Shown one piece after another: positions 8,505-15,857 of a DNA stretch of 64,000 nt (its first letter is position 1; the number at the start of each line of letters is the position of its first letter). The stretch comes from Dyadobacter sp. 676. Its GTDB lineage: Bacteria > Bacteroidota > Bacteroidia > Cytophagales > Spirosomataceae. Location of the stretch: positions 1,674,001 through 1,738,000 of the forward strand of contig NZ_CP159289.1 in the NCBI RefSeq assembly GCF_040448675.1. Reading direction: 5' to 3'. Made by a program: the position numbers and the translations under genes. The notes below the pieces were generated by a model that had not been told where the DNA came from, searched no databases, and saw only the letters and a list, made by a program, of their open reading frames with translations.

Positions 8505-9109
8505 GCATTAGCCCTGCCCTTCCGAAAAATTTCGTGCAAATGCAGCACTTGCGGGATCAATGCCGAAGCTTCGTCATTGTGTACGATAAAATCGGCTATT
8601 TCACGACGGGATTCGTCCGAAATCTGCCGTTCGATAATGGCCCGGATCTCCTGTTCCGTCCGGTTGTCCCTGCTTAGTATTCTTTGAATGCGCAATTCAA
8701 CGGGCGCTTCCACCACCACCACGTAGTCCACCGCATTGGATTGTCCTGCCTTGCCCATAATGGCTGCTTCCTTCAAGACATACGGCAGTCCGGCATGCCG
8801 CCCGACCCATTCAACGGTATCCCTGCGCACAACCGGGTGAATAATTGCATTCAACTCTTTAAGCAACGGCTCGTTATTGAAAACACGCGAGGCTACAAAC
8901 TTCGTATCGTAAAAACCCTGTGCGTTGTAAGCATCCTGCCCCAGCAACGCAGTCACCTTTTCGCGAATTTCCGGATCATAATTGGTGAGCCACTTGGCGC
9001 GGCTGTCGGCATAATAAACCGGAATGTCCAGGCATTCGAACAGCCTGCATACCATGCTTTTACCGGACCCGATACCTCCGGTGATGCCTATCAGAAGTGG
9101 AAGGTCCAT
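8501..9109 (-). CDS. coaE: Dephospho-CoA kinase
   Basis: Last enzyme of coenzyme A synthesis: it phosphorylates the 3' hydroxyl of dephospho-CoA with ATP. Starting at ATG 9109 gives MDLPLLIGITGGIGSGKS, with the P-loop at about residues 10-18. The reading can be extended upstream to 9181, but that would overlap ybbR and add a non-family leader. YYADSRAKWL, IIHPVVRRD and the lid-region arginines (LSRDNRTEQE) fit the family at 202 residues. It is the last gene of the nusB-ytxH-DUF1573-yajC-ybbR-coaE run, and its stop codon shares the palindrome TTAA with the dnaX stop. Confidence 0.94.
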   Translation of the reverse strand: MDLPLLIGITGGIGSGKSMVCRLFECLDIPVYYADSRAKWLTNYDPEIREKVTALLGQDAYNAQGFYDTKFVASRVFNNEPLLKELNAIIHPVVRRDTVEWVGRHAGLPYVLKEAAIMGKAGQSNAVDYVVVVEAPVELRIQRILSRDNRTEQEIRAIIERQISDESRREIADFIVHNDEASALIPQVLHLHEIFRKGRANA

Positions 9110-9125
9110 AAATTTTCGGTTTAAG

Positions 9126-9821
9126 CTATTCCTGCGGTGAGGCACCCAGGAACTGCGCAACTTCAAAACTGACGTAGACATCCCGATGGCTCACTTCCAC
9201 AAGCGGGGAAACGGGCAACGGAATGGGCAGGCTTTCGTCGTAATTGTTCTGGATTTTCGGCGTCGGCACACGCACTTTGATCGTGTCCGGGTAGGTCTTG
9301 ATCTGCGAAACAGGCCCATCCACCGAAATCAGGGACGGCGACACATTGATAAAGCTGGAAATGACATAACCGTCGCGGATATCGATTCCGGCGCTATCCA
9401 CCCGGATCGGTATGATCTTTCTGATTTTGGGTTCGAATTTGAGTTCGAATGTATCGGCCACCACATAGTTCACATGCAGGTTCGGGAACATCTCCGTGAT
9501 TTGATCGGTAAGTGTAGTAGAATTGATAAAACTGGACACATTCGGGTTTTGAACACGGTAAACCACCGGGTGTGCATTGAAATTCAGCCATGACTTTTGC
9601 AGCAAAGTCCAGCCGTCGCCTGTGACATTCACCGAAATCCGTTTGGGAAGCGGCTGCATAGGCACGTAAGCCGAATTATCGTACTCGATCGACAGCGGAT
9701 AATTCAGTTTAAGAGAATAGTTGTCCTTGTTGAGGACATTCATTAACCAAAAAAAGGATGCTGCAAGCAAGCATCCTATAAACGTTTTGATTTTGTTTTG
9801 ATTGGGTTGGACTTGACTCAC
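9126..9821 (-). CDS. YbbR-like (CdaR-like) domain membrane protein
   Basis: A 231-residue protein with a single N-terminal membrane segment (about 12-30, TFIGCLLAASFFWLMNVL) followed by YbbR-type repeats outside the membrane. In Firmicutes such proteins (CdaR) regulate the cyclic-di-AMP synthase CdaA; in Bacteroidota the YbbR gene sits between yajC and coaE and its role is not settled. The start at 9821 is needed to include the membrane segment. The DNA encoding that segment contains a strong hairpin followed by seven U on the mRNA (9749-9777), which looks like an attenuator inside the gene. It overlaps neither neighbour and lies 16 bp before coaE. Confidence 0.8.
   Translation of the reverse strand: MSQVQPNQNKIKTFIGCLLAASFFWLMNVLNKDNYSLKLNYPLSIEYDNSAYVPMQPLPKRISVNVTGDGWTLLQKSWLNFNAHPVVYRVQNPNVSSFINSTTLTDQITEMFPNLHVNYVVADTFELKFEPKIRKIIPIRVDSAGIDIRDGYVISSFINVSPSLISVDGPVSQIKTYPDTIKVRVPTPKIQNNYDESLPIPLPVSPLVEVSHRDVYVSFEVAQFLGASPQE
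9749..9777 (-). terminator. Terminator-like hairpin inside the start of ybbR
   Basis: On the minus strand, AGGATGCT, a 7-nt loop and AGCATCCT are followed by TTTTTT, beginning 44 nt after the ybbR start codon. The form is that of an intrinsic terminator, but it is inside the coding sequence. It may be chance within codons for a membrane segment, or an attenuator that reduces ybbR-coaE expression. Confidence 0.45.
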
Positions 9822-9873
9822 AACAATTCTGAAATTGCACGCATTACCGGAAATGCGTGCTGTTCCTAATTAG

Positions 9874-10176
9874 TTACCCTGCGATGGTACGCGAAATAGC
9901 TGATTTCTCGACCGTTAACTTGACACCTTTATCCAACTCCAGTGTCACCGTCGCTTCCTCCACTGTATAAACCCGTGCGTGGATTCCGCCGATAGTCACG
10001 ACCTGATCGCCCTTTTTAAGGTTATTAAGCAGTTCTTTCTGCTCCTTCTGTTTCTTTTGCTGCGGGCGGATCATAAAGAAGTAAAATACCCCGATAATAC
10101 CGACCCACATCACGACCTGGTAAATCATGCCCTGCGAGCCGCCGGCCGCTGCCTGTGCTAAAATTGAAAAATTCAT
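9874..10176 (-). CDS. yajC: Preprotein translocase accessory subunit YajC
   Basis: A 100-residue protein with a short periplasmic N-terminus, one membrane helix (about 17-37, MIYQVVMWVGIIGVFYFFMI) and a basic cytoplasmic part beginning RPQQKKQKEQ. It associates with SecDF and helps export. The GDQVVTIGGIHARV segment is typical. The start at 10176 gives the normal family length; the reading upstream to 10281 is arginine-rich and would overlap the DUF1573 gene. It is the fourth gene in the nusB-to-coaE run. Confidence 0.93.
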   Translation of the reverse strand: MNFSILAQAAAGGSQGMIYQVVMWVGIIGVFYFFMIRPQQKKQKEQKELLNNLKKGDQVVTIGGIHARVYTVEEATVTLELDKGVKLTVEKSAISRTIAG

Positions 10177-10219
10177 TGTAGTAAATGGGTTGTATAAATG
10201 TTTTACGAAGTCCCGCCGA

Positions 10220-10690
10220 TTACTTCTCCGCCGTTTGTTTCTCAGCCGCCGAATCGGCCACCGCTGGCTGAGGAGCTGCATTCACAATACCTTTCAGCCT
10301 CAATTCGGTGTAGGCGGGCTCTGTATTCGCGTATACCGTGATGGTCTTTACCTGAGGCCCGACCTTGTGCTTACTGTCAAACCGGACTTTAATGCTGGAA
10401 GTCTGATTGGGCTCAATGGGGTCTTTCGGCCATTCGGGCGTAGTACATCCGCATGAGGAGCTGATATTGTTGAGAATCAGCGGATATTCCCCGTCATTAC
10501 GGAACTTGAATTCATGTTCCACGATAGCGCCTTCCTGGATGGTCCCGAAATCGTAGGCTGCACTGTCGACCAAAGCAAAAACAGGCAGTTTGGAGTTTGC
10601 CTGTTTTTGCCCACCTTTCTTTTCATCCCGGGAGCATCCGGAAAAGGCTATCGTCAATCCCAGAAACGCGAAAAGGGCTATTTTTTTCAT
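10220..10690 (-). CDS. DUF1573 lipoprotein
   Basis: A 156-residue exported protein with a lipoprotein signal (lipobox FSGC, Cys19) and one DUF1573 domain, an immunoglobulin-like fold common in Bacteroidota. AYDFGTIQEGAIVEHEFKF and SSCGCTTPEWP are the family hallmarks, the latter holding the conserved Cys pair. The biochemical role is unknown. It lies 8 bp after the YtxH gene and 43 bp before yajC, all in one direction, so it is part of the same transcript. The C-terminal tail is Ala/Glu-rich and probably disordered. Confidence 0.87.
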   Translation of the reverse strand: MKKIALFAFLGLTIAFSGCSRDEKKGGQKQANSKLPVFALVDSAAYDFGTIQEGAIVEHEFKFRNDGEYPLILNNISSSCGCTTPEWPKDPIEPNQTSSIKVRFDSKHKVGPQVKTITVYANTEPAYTELRLKGIVNAAPQPAVADSAAEKQTAEK

Positions 10691-10698
10691 AGGGAATA

Positions 10699-11001
10699 TC
10701 AGCTGGCCTGCCCCTTGATCTGCGCCATCAGGCGGTCAACATCTTCCAGAAGCTTCTCGGCTTTTTCGCGGGCATCGTTCACTACGCGCTCACCTTCCGT
10801 TCTGGCATAGCTGTCGGGCTGGTCTTTCTTGTCGACCAGATCCTGAATGACCTCTTGCAGTTTTTCACGGTATTTGGACAGCCGGTATGTCAGTTGGGTA
10901 CGTAGTACTTCTCCTTTATCCGGAGCGTAAAGGATACCCAATGCTGCGCCGGTAGCACAGCCCGTCAGGAATGCGATTAGTGTATTACTGGTTTTACTCA
11001 T
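10699..11001 (-). CDS. YtxH-domain protein
   Basis: A 100-residue protein with an N-terminal glycine/alanine-rich membrane segment (LIAFLTGCATGAALGILYAPDKG) followed by a helical, charged tail. This is the YtxH (general stress/gas-vesicle-like) architecture, where a small membrane anchor carries a coiled-coil-like region. The molecular function is unknown. It is the second gene of the nusB run, 102 bp after nusB and 8 bp before the DUF1573 gene. Confidence 0.8.
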   Translation of the reverse strand: MSKTSNTLIAFLTGCATGAALGILYAPDKGEVLRTQLTYRLSKYREKLQEVIQDLVDKKDQPDSYARTEGERVVNDAREKAEKLLEDVDRLMAQIKGQAS

Positions 11002-11103
11002 GATTTCTGGTAGTTTTCTGGCTGCTGAACGGGGCTCAGCTTAATTACTTATAATGGTTTCCAAAAACTGTTCCATTATACCCGGCCCCAATTTCGGCAG
11101 CTT

Positions 11104-12270
11104 TTACTTATTATCAATCAATCCGCGTCCGCTTTTTCTGATCACGCCTTCCCGGGCAAGTTTCACGGAAAGCACGTCGAGGACGCCATTTACAAACTTA
11201 CCACTTTTTGGAGTACTGTACCTTTTCGCGATTTCGATAAACTCATTGATGGTGACTTTCACGGGGATACCGGGAAAATGGATCAGCTCGGCGAGAGCTG
11301 TTTTAAGAATGATCAGGTCTACCAACGCGACCCTTTCGAGCTCCCAGTTTTTCAGATGATCTTCAAGGTAAATGTCATATTGATCGCTTTCCCTGATCAC
11401 AATTTTGCAAAGCTCTTCCACAAAGGCACGGTCCTCTTCCCAATCCCTGGTCAGCGGGGCGAGCTGGAACGTGTGCGCATGATCGGCCGTACGGAGGGTT
11501 TTAATCGCCAGACTGCGGATCAGCTCGCTGTGGTCGGCCCAATAGAGGTCGCGCTGTTCAAGATATTCTACCGAAATTTCGTGCTTGAGAATGATCTGCC
11601 GAAGCACGTGCTGGATCAGCTCCTGATCTTCCTCCGGCGTGTGGGACGCCGATTTACAATATGTTTCATAGATTTCGTCTTTCCGCAACGCCTCCCGGTA
11701 GATTTTCCGGATGAGGTTCATTTCGTCGGACCAGTTGATACCGCTGCGGATAATTTCCTCTTCCAGCGCTTTATCTCCCTGCAACACCTTGATCACCCGG
11801 TTGGTGTCGAGTCCCGAATCTTTCGGAAATGGCGCCTCGGGATCTTCGTACCTGCGCTCGCGGTCGATTTTTGCCTGGTGCGAAAGTTCGATCAGCATCG
11901 ACAGGATTCTGATAAAGTCGACGTAAATCGTCTCGGTCTCATTCAAAACCCTTCTAACGAGTTTCTCTCCATCCGAATTAGTCTGCCGGTTATAAGCTTC
12001 ATAGGCACTTTGTGCTACCTTCAATACCTGTGCCGGGAGCTCCTCGTCTTCGTTGGGCCTGCCGTTTTTGATCAGTTCGTCGAGTGTCATGCTCGCGAGG
12101 CGCTTCATTCCCGAGAGCTTTTTCTTGTCCTGAAACTCCATCGAGTTAAGGTCCGGGGCAAAGGCTTCTTCAATATGATCGAGTGCCAGCAGGCGGTTTG
12201 CATCGGCGGTGAGCTGCCGCGCATAAAGCGCCTGCACGGCCTTGGTTCTTAGTAATCTTCTATTCAGCAT
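11104..12270 (-). CDS. nusB: Transcription antitermination protein NusB, long Bacteroidota form
   Basis: A 388-residue protein beginning MLNRRLLRTKAVQALYARQL. The first 150 or so residues are a Bacteroidota-specific extension; the C-terminal 130 residues are the NusB helical domain (ILKTALAELIHFPGIPVKVTINEFIEIAKRYSTPKSGKFVNGVLD). NusB binds boxA RNA with NusE (S10) to prevent premature termination of rRNA operons. Typical NusB has about 140 residues; the long form is usual in this phylum. It is the first gene of a six-gene minus-strand run ending in coaE, and a Bacteroidota -7-like element (TAATTTTG on the minus strand, 12387-12380) lies upstream. Confidence 0.93.
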   Translation of the reverse strand: MLNRRLLRTKAVQALYARQLTADANRLLALDHIEEAFAPDLNSMEFQDKKKLSGMKRLASMTLDELIKNGRPNEDEELPAQVLKVAQSAYEAYNRQTNSDGEKLVRRVLNETETIYVDFIRILSMLIELSHQAKIDRERRYEDPEAPFPKDSGLDTNRVIKVLQGDKALEEEIIRSGINWSDEMNLIRKIYREALRKDEIYETYCKSASHTPEEDQELIQHVLRQIILKHEISVEYLEQRDLYWADHSELIRSLAIKTLRTADHAHTFQLAPLTRDWEEDRAFVEELCKIVIRESDQYDIYLEDHLKNWELERVALVDLIILKTALAELIHFPGIPVKVTINEFIEIAKRYSTPKSGKFVNGVLDVLSVKLAREGVIRKSGRGLIDNK

Positions 12271-12379
12271 AAGCCGGAATACTATTTGGATAAAAGGTAC
12301 AGTAAATCAAAGAACGTGTCTGCATGTTTTGCAAGGCATTCTGCTTGTACCCCGCATTTATTGTTTTGAAAATCGACCG

Positions 12380-12436
12380 CAAAATTATACTATTTTGTTC
12401 ACAATCGGAAAATTGGCGCGCGACGTTTTAATTTTG
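12380..12436. promoter_or_regulatory. Divergent promoter candidates between nusB and the ABC exporter
   Basis: TAATTTTG matches the Bacteroidota -7 consensus TAnnTTTG twice: on the minus strand at 12387-12380 toward nusB, and on the plus strand at 12429-12436 toward the exporter. No well-spaced -33 TTTG was found for either, so confidence is low. Confidence 0.35.
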
Positions 12437-12502
12437 CAACGTTTTGGTAAAATAGGATGTTGGCTAGAAAGCATCCTGCGCCATCGACAAAAATCTGAAC
12501 AG

Positions 12503-14284
12503 GTGAAAGCACTGAAATCCCTTAATAAGTATTTGTGGAAATATAAGTGGTACCTCATCCTCGGTATCATTTTCACGATTATATCCAATCTTTTCGGCAT
12601 TATCCCGGCCCAGCTCGTACGTTACGCACTCGACCTGGTGATCGAAACGCTCGATATTTATTACCTCTTCAATGGCGTGTCGCTCCAAACCGACATGTAT
12701 GACATTTTCGCGTTCAGCATTTTGCTCTACGGCTTCCTGATCCTGCTGATGGCACTGCTCAAAGGGATATTTCTCTTTCTGGTCCGGCAAACGATCATCG
12801 TCATGTCGCGGCACATCGAGTTCGAGCTTAAAAACGACATTTATCAGCACTACCAGACACTACCTGCCGCCTTTTTCCGCCGTCACAGCACCGGCGACCT
12901 CATGGCGCGCATTTCGGAAGATGTCAGTAACGTCCGGATTTACGTCGGCCCGGCACTGATGTACGGTATTAACCTCATCGTGCTGTTTTTCCTCGTGATT
13001 TCCTACATGATTTCGGTAAGCCCGAAACTGACTTTTTACGTTTTGTTACCCCTCCCGGTACTCTCCGTAAGTGTTTATGTGGTCAACAGCATGATCATGA
13101 AGCGCTCGCAGGAAATCCAGAAGCAACTTTCGGCGCTTTCGACTTACGTGCAGGAGGCGTTTTCAGGGATACGCGTAATCAAATCCTTTGTTCAGGAAGA
13201 CCGGTCGTTTGTTAATTTTCAAAAAGAAGCGGAAGTTTTCAAAACCAAATCACTGGGCCTCACCAAAGTAGACGCGTTCTTCTACCCTATGATTGTCCTT
13301 CTGATAGGCCTGAGCAACATCCTGGTCATTTATATCGGCGGACAGGAAATTATCAACGGCCGTCTCACCCCCGGAAATATTACGGAGTTCATATTATACG
13401 TGAATATGCTTACCTGGCCGGTGATGGCGCTGGGATGGACAACGAGCCAGATCCAACGTGCCGCATCGTCGCAGCTTCGGATCAATGAGTTTTTGAATGA
13501 AAAAACAACGCTGGTTTCCGAGAAAAATCTCAGCAAACCTGTCAATGGTAAAGTAACCTTCCGGCATGTGGGCTTTGTCTACCCGGATTCAGGCATTAAA
13601 GCGTTGCATGATTTCGATTTGACGGTGGAAGCGGGCGAAGCGGTGGCGATCCTGGGAACGACCGGTTCAGGAAAGAGCACCCTGGCCCATTTGCTATGCC
13701 GGCTCTACGACCCGACCGAAGGCGAAATCCTGATCGACGATATTCCGATGAAAGACTACGACGTTCACGGTTACCGTCGTCAGATCGGCTATGTTCCACA
13801 AGATGTATTCCTATTTTCCGACACCATCCAGAATAACGTGCGCTTCGGCACCGAGGACATGCCTTTTGAGAGGATCGAACAGGCAGTGAAAGATGCCGAT
13901 TTGTACAACAATATCAGGGATTTTCCGCAAGGTTACGAAACCATGCTCGGCGAAAGGGGCATTACGCTTTCCGGCGGACAAAAACAGCGCCTCTCCATCG
14001 CCCGCGCCATCGCCCGCGACCCGAAGATCCTCGTTCTCGACGATTGCCTTTCCGCAGTGGACACCAACACCGAGAACATCATCCTCAACAATATGAAGCG
14101 GATCATGGATCAGCGCACTTCCGTGATCATCTCCCACCGCGTCTCCTCCGCCAAGCTGGCCGATAAAATCGTTGTCCTCGACGAAGGCCGCATTGTGGAG
14201 CAGGGCACACATGGCGAGCTTATGGCGCTGAATGGCGCCTATAAAGAGCTGTATGAAAAACAGTTGATTTCGGAAGAGGTGTAA
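12503..14284 (+). CDS. ABC exporter, fused permease-ATPase (MsbA-like)
   Basis: A 593-residue half-transporter with six membrane helices (ABC transporter type 1 domain, about 1-320) fused to an ATPase domain. Visible are Walker A GTTGSGKST, the Q-loop in IGYVPQDVFLFSD, the signature LSGGQKQR, Walker B ILVLDDCLSAVD and the switch His in ISHR. It should work as a dimer exporting lipid or drug-like substrates from the inner membrane; the substrate is not predictable. The start is GTG 12503 (VKALKSLNKYLWKYKWYL), which matches the family N-terminus; the reading upstream to 12242 is spurious. It is transcribed away from nusB. Confidence 0.9.
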   Translation: MKALKSLNKYLWKYKWYLILGIIFTIISNLFGIIPAQLVRYALDLVIETLDIYYLFNGVSLQTDMYDIFAFSILLYGFLILLMALLKGIFLFLVRQTIIVMSRHIEFELKNDIYQHYQTLPAAFFRRHSTGDLMARISEDVSNVRIYVGPALMYGINLIVLFFLVISYMISVSPKLTFYVLLPLPVLSVSVYVVNSMIMKRSQEIQKQLSALSTYVQEAFSGIRVIKSFVQEDRSFVNFQKEAEVFKTKSLGLTKVDAFFYPMIVLLIGLSNILVIYIGGQEIINGRLTPGNITEFILYVNMLTWPVMALGWTTSQIQRAASSQLRINEFLNEKTTLVSEKNLSKPVNGKVTFRHVGFVYPDSGIKALHDFDLTVEAGEAVAILGTTGSGKSTLAHLLCRLYDPTEGEILIDDIPMKDYDVHGYRRQIGYVPQDVFLFSDTIQNNVRFGTEDMPFERIEQAVKDADLYNNIRDFPQGYETMLGERGITLSGGQKQRLSIARAIARDPKILVLDDCLSAVDTNTENIILNNMKRIMDQRTSVIISHRVSSAKLADKIVVLDEGRIVEQGTHGELMALNGAYKELYEKQLISEEV

Positions 14285-14354
14285 AATACAACCGTGCTTG
14301 GATTGCCCGATATTTATTGGTTATCTTTGAATAATCACAAACACCAGGCACGCT

Positions 14355-14558
14355 ATGCAACACACGGTCACCATCGACATTCTCGACGATAATGCACTCG
14401 CTCTTTTAAGGAGCCTTGAAAATCTACATATTATTCGTCTACACGAGAGCACGCTACGTATTAAGGATACAAGCGCCATACGTTTCCTGAAAGGCAAAAT
14501 GACGAAGCAGCCAATTGAGGAGGTGGAGCGTCAACTCAGGGAATTGCGTGGCAAATGA
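14355..14558 (+). CDS. Antitoxin of a VapBC-like pair
   Basis: A 67-residue protein (MQHTVTIDILDDNALALL...) with a short N-terminal beta strand and helices and a charged C-terminus, the usual antitoxin size. It overlaps the following PIN-domain toxin gene by 4 bp (ATGA, 14555-14558), the classic arrangement of antitoxin-toxin operons. The sequence resembles small Bacteroidota antitoxins that pair with PIN toxins; no DNA-binding motif could be assigned. The role is inferred mainly from context. Confidence 0.75.
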   Translation: MQHTVTIDILDDNALALLRSLENLHIIRLHESTLRIKDTSAIRFLKGKMTKQPIEEVERQLRELRGK

Positions 14559-14950
14559 ACCAGGCTTATCTCTGGGATACCAGCATTGCTGTTTATTATC
14601 TCCAACAGCATCTTCCTCCCTATGTGGAGAAGATAATGGATGAGATTGCCGAAAATACGCGAATCTGCTTCTCGGTAATCACCGAAATCGAATTATTCAG
14701 CTGGAAAACAGGTACCCCGTTTGACTTTGATTTCGTCAATCTCTTTGTAGATCTGTCGTTTTTATTTGAAGTCGAAAAGGAAATCAGAAAAAAAGCAGCG
14801 GAGCTACGGAGGCAACACAATTTGGAATTACCCGATGCCATTATTGCCGCAACGGCGGTAGTGCATGGCCTCACGCTGATTACAAACAATACGGTAGATT
14901 TCGCCAGAATCGAAAACCTGCGCCTGCTCAATCCATTCGACCCGCAGTAG
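14555..14950 (+). CDS. PIN-domain ribonuclease toxin (VapC-like)
   Basis: A 131-residue PIN-domain protein. The acidic metal-binding residues are visible as Asp8 (LWDTS), Glu44 (ITEIEL), Asp94 (LPDAIIAAT) and Asp115 (NNTVDF). VapC toxins cut tRNA or rRNA when freed from their antitoxin. It overlaps the antitoxin gene by 4 bp and ends 9 bp before the convergent S24 repressor gene. All catalytic positions are intact, so it should be active. Confidence 0.88.
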   Translation: MNQAYLWDTSIAVYYLQQHLPPYVEKIMDEIAENTRICFSVITEIELFSWKTGTPFDFDFVNLFVDLSFLFEVEKEIRKKAAELRRQHNLELPDAIIAATAVVHGLTLITNNTVDFARIENLRLLNPFDPQ

Positions 14951-14959
14951 TCGGCGCCC

Positions 14960-15727
14960 TTATTTCGCCAGCTTCTTTACTTCTTCCCGCAGCTCCCGCA
15001 TTTCATGGTGCAGGCTTTGCAGGCTTACCTGCTGATTATCCGGTTCAAGGTCGAAAGACAGTTTGCTGTTGACTTGCCAAATTTCGCGGATATCGTTGTG
15101 GTCAACGCGGATGGGCGCATAATCCGGGTTAAGGGATATAAGGTTTACAAAAGCCGAATCCTTTTCCTTCCTGATTTTCTTGACCAGCACACTGTCGACA
15201 GTCACCACTACGTACATATTCTTGTCACTCAGCCCATCCCAATCATCCACCGCCCGGGCCCAAATCCATTCCCCGGATTGCAACACCGGTGTCATACTGT
15301 CGCCATCCACCTGAAACCCCCTAAATGTAGCATTACGATACTCCGGCAGCGGAATCGTGAAGGCCGGCAGCGCTTCAAACCATTGCGCGTCGCCGATGTT
15401 GTTGGGATAACCGGCGGCCGCTTTCGCACTTACCAGCACGATGTTGTCCTTGCCCGTCCGGTCAACCGTCACCACTTTCGGATTGACGAAGACCTTATCC
15501 GTATAAAGGTACTTTTGCGAACTTTCCCCGAACAGCCATAGTGGGTTAATGTGGTATTTTTTGAGCAGTTCCTTCACGACCTGCCCGGGTATGCGCGTAC
15601 GCCCGCGCTCGATGTCGGCAGTGGTGGCACCGATGCCGAGTTCTTCGGCAAATGCCGCCTGCGTCAGATTAAGCTCTTCCCTGACCTGCTTGAAACGCCT
15701 GAATTCTTCATCGATAGCCATAGGCAT
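14960..15727 (-). CDS. LexA/UmuD-like S24 repressor with XRE helix-turn-helix
   Basis: A 255-residue regulator with an N-terminal XRE-type DNA-binding domain (about 10-65; LNLTQAAFAEELGIGATTADIERG) and a C-terminal S24 peptidase domain. The likely self-cleavage site is Ala105-Gly106 (KAAAGYP), the nucleophile Ser144 (DGDSMTP) and the general base Lys183 (VLVKKI). LexA and cI proteins of this type cut themselves when RecA filaments form, releasing their operons. A short coiled coil ends the protein. It is divergent from dinB across 130 bp that hold three GGA-N5-TCC near-palindromes, so it probably represses itself and dinB. ATG 15721 is an alternative start. Confidence 0.9.
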   Translation of the reverse strand: MPMAIDEEFRRFKQVREELNLTQAAFAEELGIGATTADIERGRTRIPGQVVKELLKKYHINPLWLFGESSQKYLYTDKVFVNPKVVTVDRTGKDNIVLVSAKAAAGYPNNIGDAQWFEALPAFTIPLPEYRNATFRGFQVDGDSMTPVLQSGEWIWARAVDDWDGLSDKNMYVVVTVDSVLVKKIRKEKDSAFVNLISLNPDYAPIRVDHNDIREIWQVNSKLSFDLEPDNQQVSLQSLHHEMRELREEVKKLAK

Positions 15728-15760
15728 GCTTGATGATTACTGGTTGATTGTCCTGATTTT

Positions 15761-15820
15761 CAAACATACAAAAATATTGGAATATTTCCTTTTATAAAAT
15801 GGATATAGTCCATATATTTG
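15761..15820. promoter_or_regulatory. Divergent -7 promoter elements for the S24 repressor and dinB
   Basis: TATGTTTG on the minus strand (15768-15761) and TATATTTG on the plus strand (15813-15820) both match the Bacteroidota -7 consensus TAnnTTTG. The plus element sits between operator copies 2 and 3 and touches copy 3; the minus element lies just downstream of copy 1. No clear -33 TTTG at the expected spacing was found. Confidence 0.5.
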
Positions 15821-15830
15821 GAATAAATCC
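15779..15830. promoter_or_regulatory. Three-copy operator GGA-N5-TCC in the repressor-dinB intergenic region
   Basis: Three 11-bp near-palindromes: GGAATATTTCC (15779-15789), GGATATAGTCC (15801-15811) and GGAATAAATCC (15820-15830). Copies 2 and 3 extend to TGGA-N5-TCCA. Start-to-start spacings are 22 and 19 bp, about two helical turns. They surround the -7 elements of both promoters. They are the best candidate binding sites for the S24 repressor; that assignment is inference from position and symmetry. Confidence 0.65.
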
Positions 15831-15857
15831 ATTAATTAGTAAAAATTCCAACCAGCA

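Noticed and set aside
11278..12252. Long plus-strand reading (324 codons) opposite nusB
   Set aside because: It lies entirely antisense to a well-supported nusB, has no family resemblance, and is explained by the codon bias of the real gene.
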